NCBI RefSeq assembly: GCF_024704725.1
Contig: NZ_JALIQS010000010.1
Coordinates: 62,001-126,000, forward strand
DNA: 64,000 nucleotides
Origin: Shinella sp. CPCC 101442
Lineage (GTDB): Bacteria; Pseudomonadota; Alphaproteobacteria; Rhizobiales; Rhizobiaceae
Direction of reading: 5' to 3'
The notes beneath the pieces are model-generated. The model was not told the DNA's origin, did not search any database, and saw only the letters and a program-made list of their open reading frames with translations. The position numbers were made by a program, and so were the translations under genes. Shown one piece after another: positions 35,393 to 45,259 of the stretch. Position 1 is the stretch's first letter, and each line of letters begins with the position of its first letter.

Positions 35393-36118
35393 ATGGCGCC
35401 GGAGCGACGGAGCAACAGCGATGCGTTTTCGGCGACGCCCTTTCGAACGGATGTGGTGCGCACGATCCTGATAGTGGGGCCTTCCGAGCATACCTACGAG
35501 CGGCTGGCGGCCTTTCCGGCAGAGTTTCCTCAAACAGTCATCTTGCATTTGCCGAGCGTCGAGGCGGCCTGCAAGACCTTCGCCAATCCTGTCGGATTGA
35601 TCCTTATCGATTCCGCTCTTCGCCCTGCCACAGAGGCGGCGGCGTTCCTATTGCGTCGCCTGCATCCTGACGCGCAGATCGCGCTTACGCATCCGACAAT
35701 GTCGGAGACCGGAAAGCTGTCGAAGGCCGGCCGCGGGCAAAGCGTCTATCTCAGCCTTCTCCCGATGGACCTCGCGCTCAATATCTGGCTTGCGGTCGTG
35801 CGGCTTCTGCTTTCGGGCGGCGAGTATTTTCCGGTTTCGCCATCAGGCCCCAAGATGGGGCGTCATCACGCTGCGGGGGGAGGGCAGGCCTTCTACACGG
35901 AGGCCGATACCCCCATCAAGCTTACGCCTCGCGAGATGGAAATCCTGGAGAAAGCAGCCCAGGGAATGCAAAACAAGCTGATCGCAGTAGAGTTCAACCT
36001 GTCTGAAAATACCGTGAAGGTTCACCTGCACAATATCATCAGCAAGCTCGGCGTGCACAACCGTACGGAAGCGGCGGCCAAATATCATCAGCTGTTGAGT
36101 GCGATCCAGGAGAAATGA
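35393..36118 (+). CDS. LuxR/NarL-type regulator with atypical receiver domain
   Basis: A 241-residue relative of the regulator at 8545. The N-terminal half is receiver-like: an Asp is kept at the acceptor position (LILIDSALRP), but the N-terminal acidic pair and the C-terminal Lys are missing (SVYLSLLP). The DNA-binding domain runs from about residue 175 to 235 (LTPREMEILEKAAQGMQNKLI and ENTVKVHLHNIISKLGV). The ATG has GAGGAGG five to seven bases upstream, which decides the start over one 23 codons earlier. It lies at the right side of the locus, divergent from the export genes. Confidence 0.88.
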   Translation: MAPERRSNSDAFSATPFRTDVVRTILIVGPSEHTYERLAAFPAEFPQTVILHLPSVEAACKTFANPVGLILIDSALRPATEAAAFLLRRLHPDAQIALTHPTMSETGKLSKAGRGQSVYLSLLPMDLALNIWLAVVRLLLSGGEYFPVSPSGPKMGRHHAAGGGQAFYTEADTPIKLTPREMEILEKAAQGMQNKLIAVEFNLSENTVKVHLHNIISKLGVHNRTEAAAKYHQLLSAIQEK

Positions 36119-36245
36119 CGCTGGGTCGATTTATGCGCGAAGTCTCAATCTGTGCGCTTTCCATGCCGCGCTAAATGCCGTGACAATTCCAAACCGCGAT
36201 GATGGAAAATCATGGGCGGCATAGCCGCCCATGGTCATGATACCG

Positions 36246-38807
36246 TCAGATGAGCAGGAAGTCGCTCGCTGAAAGATTGTATCCATTATCGAAAGTGGCA
36301 ACCAGGACCTTCGTCGCGGCGCCGTTGCCATCGCTGTCGTAATAGAGGGCATCGGCCTTCGTGTCATAGATGAAGCGGTCGTTGCTATCGAGAGCGGCAG
36401 TGCCAAGGCGGAAAGCGCTGGTTGCGAGGCTGCCCGTCGGCCCTGAACTCACATCGAAGACAAGAACGTCGGAAGACGTGAAGTCAGAGATGTGGTCTGC
36501 GCCGGCGGTCTTGACCTGGCTCTGACGGAAGACGAATTTGTCGACGCCCGCTCCGCCGGTCAGCGTGTCGGAACCGGCGTGGCCTTCCAACGTGTCGTTG
36601 CCAGCACCCCCGATAAGGATGTCGTTGCCGCTGCCACCCTTCAGGCTGTTGTTGCCGGCATTGCCTGTCAGGGTATTGTTGCCGGAGTTGCCCGTCCCAT
36701 TGATGGCACTGGTTCCGGTCAGGATCAGTCTTTCGACATTGGTTGCGAGCGTGTAGCTGACCGATGCCTTGACGGTGTCCGTTCCGGCATTGCTGCCTTC
36801 GGTGACGACATCCCCGGCATTGCCGACGATGTAGGTGTCGTTGCCCGCGCCGCCGGCCATCTTGTCCGCCCCGGCGCCGCCGTTGAGGGTGTTGTTGGCG
36901 GCGTTGCCGGTCAGGCTGTTGGCGGCAGAATTGCCGGTGCCGTTGATGGCAGCGGTTCCGGTCAGGATCAGTCTTTCGACATTGGTTGCGAGCGTGTAGC
37001 TGACAGATGCCTTGACGGTGTCCGTTCCGGCATTGCTGCCTTCGGTGACGACATCCCCGGCATTGCCGACGATGTAAGTGTCGTTGCCCGCGCCGCCGGC
37101 CATCTTGTCCGCCCCGGCGCCGCCGTTCAGAACATTGTTGCCGGCATTGCCGGTCAGGCTGTTGGCGGCGGAGTTGCCGGTGCCGTTGATGGCAGCGGTT
37201 CCGGTCAGGATCAGGTTCTCGACATTGCTCGCCAGCGTGTAACTGACGGATGCCTTGACGGTATCGGTTCCCGCCGAACTGCCTTCCGTAACGACATCGC
37301 CGGTGTTGTCGACGATATAGGTGTCGTTGCCAGCACCGCCGGCCAACTTGTCCGCTCCGGCGCCGCCGTTCAGAACATTGTTGGCGGAGTTGCCGGTCAG
37401 AGTGTCGGCGTAGCTGGAGCCGGTCAGGTTTTCAATGCTGGTGAATTTGTCACCGGTCGCATGACCACCGGAGGCAGCTCCCGTCTGGAGATTGATCTTC
37501 ACGGCCGTCGAGCCCGTATAGGTGACCGTGTCCGTACCAGCGCCACCGTCCAGTGCGTCTGCGCCCGCGCCGCCCTTCAGCAGATCGTTGCCGCCGAGGC
37601 CCTTGTAGGTCTCGTTTCCAGCATTGCTCGCGCCGCTGACGGGGAGCGTATCGTTGCCCTGCGTTCCCGTATGGACAGTTCCGCCTGGGTTCACCGGCGT
37701 GTCGAGATCGGTGTTGCCCGAGAGGACGGGCTTGTTGTCATAAAGTGCGAAATCGCCCCAATGACCACCGCCGATCTGGTTGTTGGTGATCTTGATCGAA
37801 CTGTCGACGACAGTGCCGCCGTTGAAACGGTCATCGAGATAAACAGTGTATCCACCACCGACCAGACGGTTGCCTTCGATAGTGATGTTGGAGAGGCCTC
37901 CGAAATCATTGTTCATCATGATTGCCGACGTCTGGTCGTGGTCATTGATGATTGTGTTGTGAATGATATCGATGTCGTGGCCACCATTGATCTCGATGCC
38001 ATCGTAGTGGGCATCGCTACCACCGCGCAGATTGTGGATGTAGTTGTCCTTGATCAGCGTGGGCGCGATGACATTGATGCCGTTGTCGACATCATGAAGG
38101 TTGTTACGCAGGAACGTGCCGAAGCCATAGATGGCGTTGACGGTAATGCCGCTGCCATCGATTTCGCTGTCCTGCAGGGTGAAGCCGGTCGCATCGTCCA
38201 TCACGCGCAGCGCGTGCCACTCGGTATTGGAGACCAGCTTGACGTTTTTCAGAGTGACGTTCTTGGCCTCGATGACGATATCGCCATGGACTTCGAGGTT
38301 GCTGATGACGGCATTGTCCTGGGTTACGTGATAGGACCCCGTGTACTTGGTCATCGTCGTGCCGCTGGCAACACCAGTGTTGCTGGCGTCCGGGTAGCCC
38401 GAAGCCGCGGCTGCAGCTTGGCTGCTCGTTGCCGCAAGGGATACGCTGGTGGTGGTCTTATTGATGGCGGAGGGAGTGGCGGCCTCCTGTTTCGTCTCGA
38501 CGTCGGTCGACGACATTGCCGAGGCAACCTTGAGAGATGTTGCGTCATCGGACGATGAAACACCGTCGACACGATGGTTCTGCTTTTCAGCGTGCGTATC
38601 TGAGAGATGCGCTTTCAGCTTTTGGCTGAATGTGCCGCTGATCTCATCGTCGATGAGATTTCCACGGTCACGGAATTGGAAGCTGTCTTGTGCTCGGGTG
38701 TTCCCAACATAAGCGCTGAAATCGAGGAAGGAGTCGAGCTCGCTATGAACGAGCGATGTGTCCTCCAGAAGCTTGGAGGTCGATACCTCGCGAATTGTGC
38801 TTTTCAT
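36246..38807 (-). CDS. RTX-type protein with parallel beta-helix domain
   Basis: An 853-residue predicted type I secretion substrate. There is no Sec signal. Residues about 1-125 are polar. About 130-370 form a parallel beta-helix closely matching the protein at 22842 (NAIYGFGTFLRN, HYDGIEINGGHD, NDHDQTSAIMMNN). About 380-750 carry calcium-binding GGxGxDxL repeats, including three 81-residue tandem units. The last 100 residues resemble the serralysin C-terminal domain (FVFRQSQVKTAGADHISDF then ATFDNGYNLSASDFLLI). AAAGGTGA before MKSTIREVS supports the start. No type I exporter gene is adjacent. Extracellular polysaccharide lyase or epimerase is the likely role. Confidence 0.9.
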   Translation of the reverse strand: MKSTIREVSTSKLLEDTSLVHSELDSFLDFSAYVGNTRAQDSFQFRDRGNLIDDEISGTFSQKLKAHLSDTHAEKQNHRVDGVSSSDDATSLKVASAMSSTDVETKQEAATPSAINKTTTSVSLAATSSQAAAAASGYPDASNTGVASGTTMTKYTGSYHVTQDNAVISNLEVHGDIVIEAKNVTLKNVKLVSNTEWHALRVMDDATGFTLQDSEIDGSGITVNAIYGFGTFLRNNLHDVDNGINVIAPTLIKDNYIHNLRGGSDAHYDGIEINGGHDIDIIHNTIINDHDQTSAIMMNNDFGGLSNITIEGNRLVGGGYTVYLDDRFNGGTVVDSSIKITNNQIGGGHWGDFALYDNKPVLSGNTDLDTPVNPGGTVHTGTQGNDTLPVSGASNAGNETYKGLGGNDLLKGGAGADALDGGAGTDTVTYTGSTAVKINLQTGAASGGHATGDKFTSIENLTGSSYADTLTGNSANNVLNGGAGADKLAGGAGNDTYIVDNTGDVVTEGSSAGTDTVKASVSYTLASNVENLILTGTAAINGTGNSAANSLTGNAGNNVLNGGAGADKMAGGAGNDTYIVGNAGDVVTEGSNAGTDTVKASVSYTLATNVERLILTGTAAINGTGNSAANSLTGNAANNTLNGGAGADKMAGGAGNDTYIVGNAGDVVTEGSNAGTDTVKASVSYTLATNVERLILTGTSAINGTGNSGNNTLTGNAGNNSLKGGSGNDILIGGAGNDTLEGHAGSDTLTGGAGVDKFVFRQSQVKTAGADHISDFTSSDVLVFDVSSGPTGSLATSAFRLGTAALDSNDRFIYDTKADALYYDSDGNGAATKVLVATFDNGYNLSASDFLLI
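36663..37391 (-). repeat. Three tandem 243-bp coding repeats in the RTX gene
   Basis: Three in-frame units of 81 codons, each beginning near NNVLNGGAGADK and ending near GNSAANSLTG. Two neighbouring units are nearly identical at DNA level: the run gatcagtctttcgacattgg recurs exactly 243 bases apart (36723 and 36966) and a diverged copy comes 243 bases later (37209). Such repeats can expand or contract by recombination. Confidence 0.9.
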
Positions 38808-39667
38808 GGTCTTGTCACCTTTCTCCCAACGACCGTCATTCACGCGAATGGCTTAGTGATCTGGCGGGTTGGATACTACTTTATAGGTAGGTCAGCGCTG
38901 AGGCCGGGAAGGTAGTCTGGCTTGTTTTGAAAGGCAATGTAGCGAAATAGTACTAGAAGGCATTATAACTATGCCTTAATGTGGCCCTATTTGGCCCCGT
39001 TTTCCATGAAATTCTATTCGACGTGTGAAATTTTGTTTCCGCCTTATTTGGTAGCGGCGTGTCGTCTGGCACAATTGAAAAATACTATTTAATCAACTTT
39101 GAGTTAAAGTCCGGAGGTTGAATTCGTTTGCAAATTCTTGACCGTATTTCATGCAGACGAGAATGCGGACATGGAGCCGCAAAAAGCCTGCCGCAAAGGC
39201 GCGTATTGATTCGCGCAGCGGTTCAGACTTCTCTCATTTCGGTCAGATTTGGAGCGGCGCTACGCCGAGAATGTGCCGCCAGATCACGTATGCCGGAAAA
39301 ATTGGCAATATCCGCGTTAATGGCGCGGTGGCCTTCGCCGTCGGGATGTTAGATATGCCGCTTAGTTCACGTCGAGCGTGATCAATCGATAGAATGCTGA
39401 TCGGAACAAACGACTGCAGAGATGAGTTCCATAATAGAGCTTATGTGACTATGACTGCATAGCACTCTTCAAGTGCGGCATGCCAAGAACTCAACCGGAC
39501 GACCGCCCGCGGCGCCGGTCGACGTGATGGCGCACCAAACTGGGCGGCGCCTTGCAGACAGCCCTTCAGCGGAAGATATGGTGCGACAGCCACGGGACAA
39601 AGTCTTCAGCCGTGAGACCTTGCCTTCCCTGCCACATCGCGCGAATGCGGCAGGCCCTCTCCACAAT
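38808..39667. other. Long intergenic region upstream of RTX gene, no convincing gene
   Basis: About 860 bases. The part from 38900 to 39130 is AT-rich and probably holds the RTX promoter. Small frames at 39128-39381 (plus) and 39469-39681 (minus) have no ribosome site or family features. It is also the border between the polysaccharide locus and an accessory metabolic cluster. Confidence 0.55.
38957..38977. promoter_or_regulatory. Inverted repeat AAGGCAT-7-ATGCCTT upstream of RTX gene
   Basis: Seven-base perfect arms with a seven-base AT-rich spacer, about 150 bases before the RTX start codon. A GAAATTCT element like those near 8170 occurs at 39008-39015. Both could be regulator sites for the RTX gene. 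Confidence 0.4.
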
Positions 39668-41308
39668 TCACGCCGCTGCACCGAGATGGCGTGAGATGCC
39701 GGGAATCGCGCTTACGAGTTGGCGTGTGTAGTCGTGTTGCGGCTCGAAGAATATCTGCTTCGGGGCGCCGACTTCGACGACCGAACCACGGCGCATCACG
39801 AGGATTCTGTCGCAGATCTGGCTGGCGACGAGCAGGTCGTGCGTGATGAAGATCAGCGAGAGGTTCTTTTCCCTCTTGATACTGCCAAGCAGCTCCAGAA
39901 CCTGCGCCTGGATCGACACGTCCAGTGCGGAGACCGCCTCGTCGGCGATGATGACCTGGGGGTCGAACATCAGGGCGCGCGCGATGCCGACGCGTTGCCG
40001 CTGGCCGCCCGAGAATTCATGCGGGTAGCGATCGAATGACGACGGCTGCAATCCGACGCGGTCAAGCAGGGCACGGGCCTTTTCGTTCGCCGTGGCTTCC
40101 GGCATGCCGTGGGCCATCGGGCCGACGGTCAGCGAGGTTCCGATCGTGTGGCGCGGGTTGAGAGAGGAATGCGGATCCTGGAACACCATCTGAATGCGCG
40201 AGCGCATCGGGCGGAATTCCTTCTCCGACAAAGCGCGTACATCCTGCCCGTCGAAAATGATCTCGCCGCTATCGGCTTCGATCAACTTCATGACCAGGCG
40301 ACCGAGGGTGGATTTCCCGGAGCCGCTTTCGCCGACCACACCGAGCGTCTCTCCCCGCCCGAGTTCGAAGGAGACCGCGTTCACGGCTTGTTGAACCCGC
40401 TTTTTCGCAAAAAGGCTGGTCGCTGCAACCGTGTAGGTCTTCGAAACGTTACGGGCAACGATGATGGGCGCTTGCGTTTCGCTCAACGGTGCCTGGTCCG
40501 TCCGAAGCTGAGGAACTGAAGCAATCAGACGTTGCGTATAGGGATGGGCAGGCCGATTGAGAACGTCGTCCGGCGTCCCCTGCTCCACCTGTTGCCCCTT
40601 CTCGAGCACGATCACGTGCGTTGCGGTTTCCGCCACCACACCGACGTCGTGCGTGACGAAGATGACGCCGATATTCTTGCGCTGCTGCACCTCGCGGATG
40701 AGGCGCAGGATTTGAGCCTGGGTCGTGACGTCAAGTGCCGTGGTCGGCTCGTCGGCAATCAGAACGTCCGGATCCAGCGCGAGCGCCATTGCAATCATGA
40801 CGCGCTGGCGCTGCCCGCCCGATAGGCGGAAAGGATACTGGTGCTGGGTCCTTTCGGGATCGGGAATGCCGACTTCCTCGAGCAGCTGAACGACCCGCGC
40901 CTGACGCTCGCTCGGAGCAAGAACGTTATGGCTGTCAAAGACTTCGCGGATCTGGTCGCCAATCGTCATCAACGGGTTCAGCGAAGACAGCGGGTCCTGG
41001 AAGACCATCGAGACGATACGGCCGCGCATATCGCGGAAGTTGCTTTCGGACTGGCCGATAAGCTCGGTGCCCTTGAGCTTGATGCTTCCCGCCTCGATAC
41101 GAATAGAGGGCGCCAGCAAGCCCATGATTGCGTTGGACGTGACAGATTTGCCTGAGCCCGACTCCCCGATCATGCACAATACGTCGCCGGAATTGAGCTC
41201 AAAATTTATATTCTGAACGGCGTACGGCCGGTCAAATCCGGCCGGCAGGCGTATCGTGAGATTTTCTACACGCAGCAAAGGTTGTGCTTCAGCAGGGATG
41301 GCGTTCAT
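39668..41308 (-). CDS. Dipeptide/oligopeptide-type ABC transporter, fused ATP-binding protein
   Basis: A 546-residue protein with two complete nucleotide-binding domains of the DppD/DppF type, as in GsiA/YejF. Domain 1: Walker A GESGSGKS near residue 50, LSGGQRQR near 165, [12 protein letters not shown] near 185. Domain 2: GESGSGKST near 330, FSGGQRQR near 445, [12 protein letters not shown] near 465. It would drive uptake of a peptide-like or other small solute, but no permease or binding-protein gene is adjacent, so it is an orphan here. It is divergent from the homoserine dehydrogenase gene and shares a promoter region with it. Confidence 0.92.
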   Translation of the reverse strand: MNAIPAEAQPLLRVENLTIRLPAGFDRPYAVQNINFELNSGDVLCMIGESGSGKSVTSNAIMGLLAPSIRIEAGSIKLKGTELIGQSESNFRDMRGRIVSMVFQDPLSSLNPLMTIGDQIREVFDSHNVLAPSERQARVVQLLEEVGIPDPERTQHQYPFRLSGGQRQRVMIAMALALDPDVLIADEPTTALDVTTQAQILRLIREVQQRKNIGVIFVTHDVGVVAETATHVIVLEKGQQVEQGTPDDVLNRPAHPYTQRLIASVPQLRTDQAPLSETQAPIIVARNVSKTYTVAATSLFAKKRVQQAVNAVSFELGRGETLGVVGESGSGKSTLGRLVMKLIEADSGEIIFDGQDVRALSEKEFRPMRSRIQMVFQDPHSSLNPRHTIGTSLTVGPMAHGMPEATANEKARALLDRVGLQPSSFDRYPHEFSGGQRQRVGIARALMFDPQVIIADEAVSALDVSIQAQVLELLGSIKREKNLSLIFITHDLLVASQICDRILVMRRGSVVEVGAPKQIFFEPQHDYTRQLVSAIPGISRHLGAAA

Positions 41309-41705
41309 GGGACTTTCTTCTGCTAAAATAGACAGGTCGCACGCGATTTCGCGGCGGCTACTTCCTTGCAGTTAGACGATTATGGAGGGCTCGTCCAGCA
41401 TGGTTCGGGCAGGGTTCGGGTGCGCCGCTTCAGCCCCTTGCCGCGTTGACACGTAGTGTCATCCCCGCTGGACGAGGCAGTTTTGCAGCGTGATTTTTTC
41501 TGCGGAAAACACCGTTTCGCGAGATTGCGGAAAAAACGAGGCGGGACACATAGGGACCCGTTCCTGCCGCCCGCTTTTGATGACGGCCGCGTGGTCAGGT
41601 CGACGGTAGATTGAGCGAAATGCTCCCCTCCTTGGTCTGATTGCGCCGTTCCGAATGAGCAGTCTGCGTTCCAGTATAGGCCACAGACTTCCTCGGAGAA
41701 CCCTC
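41309..41705. other. Divergent promoter region between ABC ATPase and homoserine dehydrogenase genes
   Basis: 397 bases without a gene. It contains nested inverted repeats centred near 41433-41454, described separately. It should hold promoters for both directions and is the natural target of the AsnC-type regulator at the end of the cluster. Confidence 0.55.
41390..41476. promoter_or_regulatory. Nested inverted repeats, candidate regulator site
   Basis: CTCGTCCAGC (41390-41399) and GCTGGACGAG (41467-41476) are exact reverse complements. Inside them lies a perfect 15-bp palindrome, TGACAC-GTA-GTGTCA (41447-41461). Lrp/AsnC proteins bind 13-15-bp palindromes and often several sites, so this is a plausible operator. 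Confidence 0.5.
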
Positions 41706-42767
41706 ATGACCGTCTACAATATCGCCCTTGTCGGATTCGGCGGCGTCAATCGCGCGCTGGCTGAACTCATTGCCACCAAGAACCAGCTCTGGCAGCGTGA
41801 GCTGGGCTTCGGCCTCAACATCGTGGCGGTCAGCGATCTCCATCTCGGCTCGGTCGTGTCCCCGAACGGTCTCGATGCGCGCACGCTCGTCGAAGCCAAT
41901 TTCGAGAAGGGCGGCTTCGGCCAGCTTTCTGGCGGAAGCGCGGAAGCGGACAACGAAGCTGTCATCAAGTCCGCGCCGGCAGACATCGTGGTCGAGGCGA
42001 CCTTCACCAATCCGCGGGACGGAGAGCCGGCTGTATCTCATTGCCGGTGGGCTCTCGCGTCTGGCAAGCATGTCGTCACGACCAACAAGGGCCCTGTTGC
42101 AATTGCTGCCCGGGAGCTGAAGGAGCTTGCCGAGGCGAACGGCGTTCGCTTCGAATACGAAGGCTCCGTCATGAGCGGAACGCCGGTCATCCGCATGGCG
42201 GAACGGACCCTTGCCGGCTCCGAGGTCAACGGCTTCGAGGGCATCCTGAACGGCACGTCCAACTTTGTGCTCGGCAAGATGGAGGCTGGCCTGGACTTCG
42301 GGTCGGCCGTCAAGGAAGCACAGGCGCTCGGTTATGCCGAAGCCGATCCGACCGCCGACGTCGAAGGTCATGACGTGTGCCTGAAGGTCGTGATCCTCGC
42401 AAACGAACTGCTGGGGGCAAACCTCACGCCGGATGACGTAACCTGCCAGGGCATTTCCAATCTTTCGCCGGCTGATATCCAGGAAGCCTCGGGCGCCAAC
42501 GCTCGTTGGAAGCTCATCGGTTCCGCCGTTCGCAACGCGGACGGCAGCGTCTCGGGCAGCGTCGCACCGGTCCGGCTGAGCCTTCAGCATCCGCTTGCTG
42601 GCGTCAACGGCGCAACCAATGCGGTGTCGTTCAAGACGGAACTGCTCGGTCCCGTGACCGTTGTCGGTCCCGGTGCAGGCCGCATCGAAACCGCCTATGC
42701 GCTTCTCTCCGATATCATCGCCATCCACGCCTCCCGGCCGGCCGGCACTGTGAAGGATGCTGCTTGA
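41706..42767 (+). CDS. Homoserine dehydrogenase-like protein
   Basis: A 353-residue NAD(P)-dependent oxidoreductase with the homoserine dehydrogenase fold. It has [16 protein letters not shown] at the N-terminus, [22 protein letters not shown] and the catalytic domain [15 protein letters not shown] with [28 protein letters not shown], where the acid and Lys of the active site are kept. The ACT domain of the biosynthetic enzyme is absent. The start has GGAGA seven bases upstream. It leads an operon with an aldehyde dehydrogenase (four-base... one-base overlap at its stop), so oxidation of homoserine to aspartate semialdehyde as a catabolic step is likely. Confidence 0.88.
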   Translation: MTVYNIALVGFGGVNRALAELIATKNQLWQRELGFGLNIVAVSDLHLGSVVSPNGLDARTLVEANFEKGGFGQLSGGSAEADNEAVIKSAPADIVVEATFTNPRDGEPAVSHCRWALASGKHVVTTNKGPVAIAARELKELAEANGVRFEYEGSVMSGTPVIRMAERTLAGSEVNGFEGILNGTSNFVLGKMEAGLDFGSAVKEAQALGYAEADPTADVEGHDVCLKVVILANELLGANLTPDDVTCQGISNLSPADIQEASGANARWKLIGSAVRNADGSVSGSVAPVRLSLQHPLAGVNGATNAVSFKTELLGPVTVVGPGAGRIETAYALLSDIIAIHASRPAGTVKDAA

Positions 42768-44176
42768 TGCTCGTCGCGCTGAACACGACAACGGCTGGCG
42801 CGGCGATCATCGTCAGCAACCCCTTCGACGGCTCGACGATCGGAACGGTTCCTGAAACGAGCGCGGCGGAAATAGGCCCGCTGCTGGAGCGCGCACGGCG
42901 TGGCGCACAGATCGCTCGCGCGCTGCCGCGCCACCAGCGATCCGCGATCCTTGAAGTCGCCGCGGCCAAAATCGCCGCAGCACTCGAAGATTTCGCGCTC
43001 CTCATCGTCAAGGAAGCGGGCAAGACCATCGTGCAGGCTCGCAAGGAAGCGACCCGTTGTGTCAACACGCTCAAGCTTTCCGCCGAGGAGGCCAAGCGCA
43101 ATGCGGGCGAGATCATTCCTTTCGACGCCTATGCCGGCTCGGAAGCTCGCCAGGGGTGGTATACGCGCGAACCGCTCGGCATCATCGCCGCCATCACGCC
43201 TTACAACGATCCTCTCAACCTCGTCGCGCACAAGCTCGGCCCGGCAATTGCCGGCGGCAATGCCGTCCTTCTGAAGCCCTCCGAACTGACGCCGCTTTCG
43301 GCGATCAAGCTCGTCGAAACACTGGTCGAAAGCGGCCTGCCCGAAGAGGTCGTGACCGTTGCGATCGGCGGCGCCGATCTTGGCAAGGCGATCGTCGCGG
43401 CGCGCGACATTCGGATGGTTTCCTTCACGGGCGGCTTTGCCACCGGCGAAGCCATCGCAAAAGGCGCCGGGCTGAAGAAGCTGGCCATGGATCTCGGCGG
43501 CAATGCCCCGGTGATCGTGATGGCGAATTGCGACTTCGATGCGGCTGTCGAAGGCTGCGTCTCGGGCGCCTACTGGGCGGCGGGCCAGAACTGCATCGGC
43601 ACCCAGCGCATTCTCGTCCAGCGTTCGGTCTACCAACGCTTCAAGACGGCGTTCGTTACCGCAACGAAAGCACTGAAGACTGGCAATCCCCTTGATGGGG
43701 ATACCGATGTCGGCCCGATGATATCGGACCGCGCCGTTCTGCGCGCCGTAGCCATGGTGGAAAGGGCGATTGCCGCGGGCGCTACGCTCCTCTACGGCCA
43801 TACACCTGACCGGAGCCTCTACCCGCCGACCGTACTCGAAGGTGTCCCGACCTCCTGCGACGCATGGAACGACGAAGTGTTCGCGCCCATCGTGATGCTG
43901 CAGCCTTTCGATACGCTGGATGATGCCATTACGCTGGCGAACAGCCCGGACTACAGTCTGCATGCCGGAATATTTACGAACGATCTCAGCGATGCGCTCC
44001 AAGCGGCCGGCAGGATCGATGCGGGCGGCGTCATGATCAACGATTCCTCGGATTACCGGTTCGACGCGATGCCCTTCGGCGGTTTCAAATACGGCAGCAT
44101 GGGCCGCGAAGGCATTCGCTTTGCCTATGAAGACATGACCCAGCCGAAGGTCGTCTGCATCAACCGCACGCGATAA
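42767..44176 (+). CDS. NAD(P)-dependent aldehyde dehydrogenase
   Basis: A 469-residue ALDH superfamily enzyme. It has [31 protein letters not shown], the nucleotide loop [13 protein letters not shown] and the catalytic Cys in GQNCIGTQR. The general-base motif, usually ELGG, reads MDLGG here, with Asp for Glu. The start codon shares one base with the upstream stop (TGATG). Its partner genes suggest aspartate semialdehyde or a related aldehyde as substrate, giving aspartate; succinate semialdehyde or lactaldehyde are alternatives. Confidence 0.9.
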   Translation: MLVALNTTTAGAAIIVSNPFDGSTIGTVPETSAAEIGPLLERARRGAQIARALPRHQRSAILEVAAAKIAAALEDFALLIVKEAGKTIVQARKEATRCVNTLKLSAEEAKRNAGEIIPFDAYAGSEARQGWYTREPLGIIAAITPYNDPLNLVAHKLGPAIAGGNAVLLKPSELTPLSAIKLVETLVESGLPEEVVTVAIGGADLGKAIVAARDIRMVSFTGGFATGEAIAKGAGLKKLAMDLGGNAPVIVMANCDFDAAVEGCVSGAYWAAGQNCIGTQRILVQRSVYQRFKTAFVTATKALKTGNPLDGDTDVGPMISDRAVLRAVAMVERAIAAGATLLYGHTPDRSLYPPTVLEGVPTSCDAWNDEVFAPIVMLQPFDTLDDAITLANSPDYSLHAGIFTNDLSDALQAAGRIDAGGVMINDSSDYRFDAMPFGGFKYGSMGREGIRFAYEDMTQPKVVCINRTR

Positions 44177-44202
44177 CGGTCCCGCGTCGTCAGGAGAAAT
44201 GA

Positions 44203-45081
44203 ATGTTCAAGGGTTCGATCACCGCTCTGGTGACACCATTCGCAAATGGCGGCGTTGACGAAGCGGCATTACGCGCGATCATCGACTGGCAGATAGAAGA
44301 GGGTTCCACAGGTCTCGTCGCCTGCGGAACCACGGGTGAAAGCCCTACCCTCACCCATGCCGAGCACAAGCAGGTTATCGAAATCACTGTAGAGGCGGCA
44401 AAGGGGCGTATTCCGGTGATTGCGGGTGCAGGCTCCAACAGCACGGACGAGGCCATTGACTTCGTGCGCCATGCGCAAAGTGCTGGTGCCGACGGCCTGC
44501 TGATCGTCGCACCTTATTACAACAAGCCGACGCAAGAGGGCATCTATCAGCACTTCAAGGCGATCGACGCCGCGGCCTCCCTTCCGATCATCGTCTACAA
44601 TATTCCCGGCCGAAGCGTCATCGACATCCAGGTCGAAACGCTCGCGCGTATCTACCGGGACTGCAAGCATGTCGTCGGCGTCAAGGATGCAACCGGCAAT
44701 CTGCTCCGCCCATCGCTGGAACGCATGGCCTGCGGCAAGGCTTTCAATCTGTTGACCGGCGAGGACGGCACGGCACTGGGCTACATGGCGCATGGCGGCC
44801 ACGGCTGTATTTCGGTTACCGCCAACGTGGCTCCGAAGCTTTGCGCCGATTTCCAGCGTGCGTGCCTTGAGCGCGATTTCGGCACTGCGCTCGAGCTGCA
44901 GGACAGGCTCATGCCGCTGCACCGCGCCCTGTTTCTGGAAACCAATCCGGCGGGGCCGAAATATGCCTTGCAGCGGCTCGGCCGTATTCAAGGTGACCTG
45001 CGATTGCCGCTCGTTTCGGTAAGCCCTGAGGTTCAGGGCGAAATCGACCGTGCCATGCAGCATGCCGGCATTCTCGCCTGA
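44203..45081 (+). CDS. Dihydrodipicolinate synthase family protein (DapA-like)
   Basis: A 292-residue class I aldolase of the DapA/NAL family. The full active site of DapA is visible: [10 protein letters not shown], the Tyr and Arg of [13 protein letters not shown] and the Schiff-base Lys in [10 protein letters not shown]. It would join or split pyruvate and an aldehyde; aspartate semialdehyde is the DapA partner and is also the expected product of the first gene. Since a housekeeping dapA is normally elsewhere, this copy may balance aspartate semialdehyde in catabolism or act on a different substrate. It lies 26 bases after the ALDH gene. Confidence 0.88.
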   Translation: MFKGSITALVTPFANGGVDEAALRAIIDWQIEEGSTGLVACGTTGESPTLTHAEHKQVIEITVEAAKGRIPVIAGAGSNSTDEAIDFVRHAQSAGADGLLIVAPYYNKPTQEGIYQHFKAIDAAASLPIIVYNIPGRSVIDIQVETLARIYRDCKHVVGVKDATGNLLRPSLERMACGKAFNLLTGEDGTALGYMAHGGHGCISVTANVAPKLCADFQRACLERDFGTALELQDRLMPLHRALFLETNPAGPKYALQRLGRIQGDLRLPLVSVSPEVQGEIDRAMQHAGILA

Positions 45082-45137
45082 GCGGGGAGATCGGGTGCGC
45101 TTGGATCGTCATCGTGTCGGGCCTGCAAAGTCCGCTG

Positions 45138-45175
45138 CGCGCCGTGGGTGTCTTCCATTCCTCTCCCACGGCGCG
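45138..45175 (+). terminator. Strong GC hairpin after dapA-like gene
   Basis: CGCGCCGTGGG (45138-45148) pairs perfectly with CCCACGGCGCG (45165-45175), loop 16 bases. There is no T-run, so it may be an mRNA-stabilising or attenuating hairpin rather than a full terminator between the dapA-like gene and the kinase-like gene. Confidence 0.5.
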
Positions 45176-45259
45176 ATGAGTTTACCGGCCGGCGGCCGAG
45201 ATCCGCGACGGTAGCTGTTCAAGGGCATCTCGCAACCTTCCGCAAGAAAGGGAAACGGC

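Noticed and set aside
36663-37391. Repeat array considered as CRISPR
   Set aside because: Units are 243 bases, in frame and coding for RTX motifs, with no spacers.
36492-38558. 688-codon plus-strand open frame opposite the RTX gene
   Set aside because: Shadow of a repetitive GC-rich gene; translation is valine/aspartate-rich repeats without family features, while the minus strand has clear beta-helix and RTX motifs.
39151-39381. 76-codon plus-strand open frame
   Set aside because: No ribosome binding site and no family features; cannot be separated from chance.
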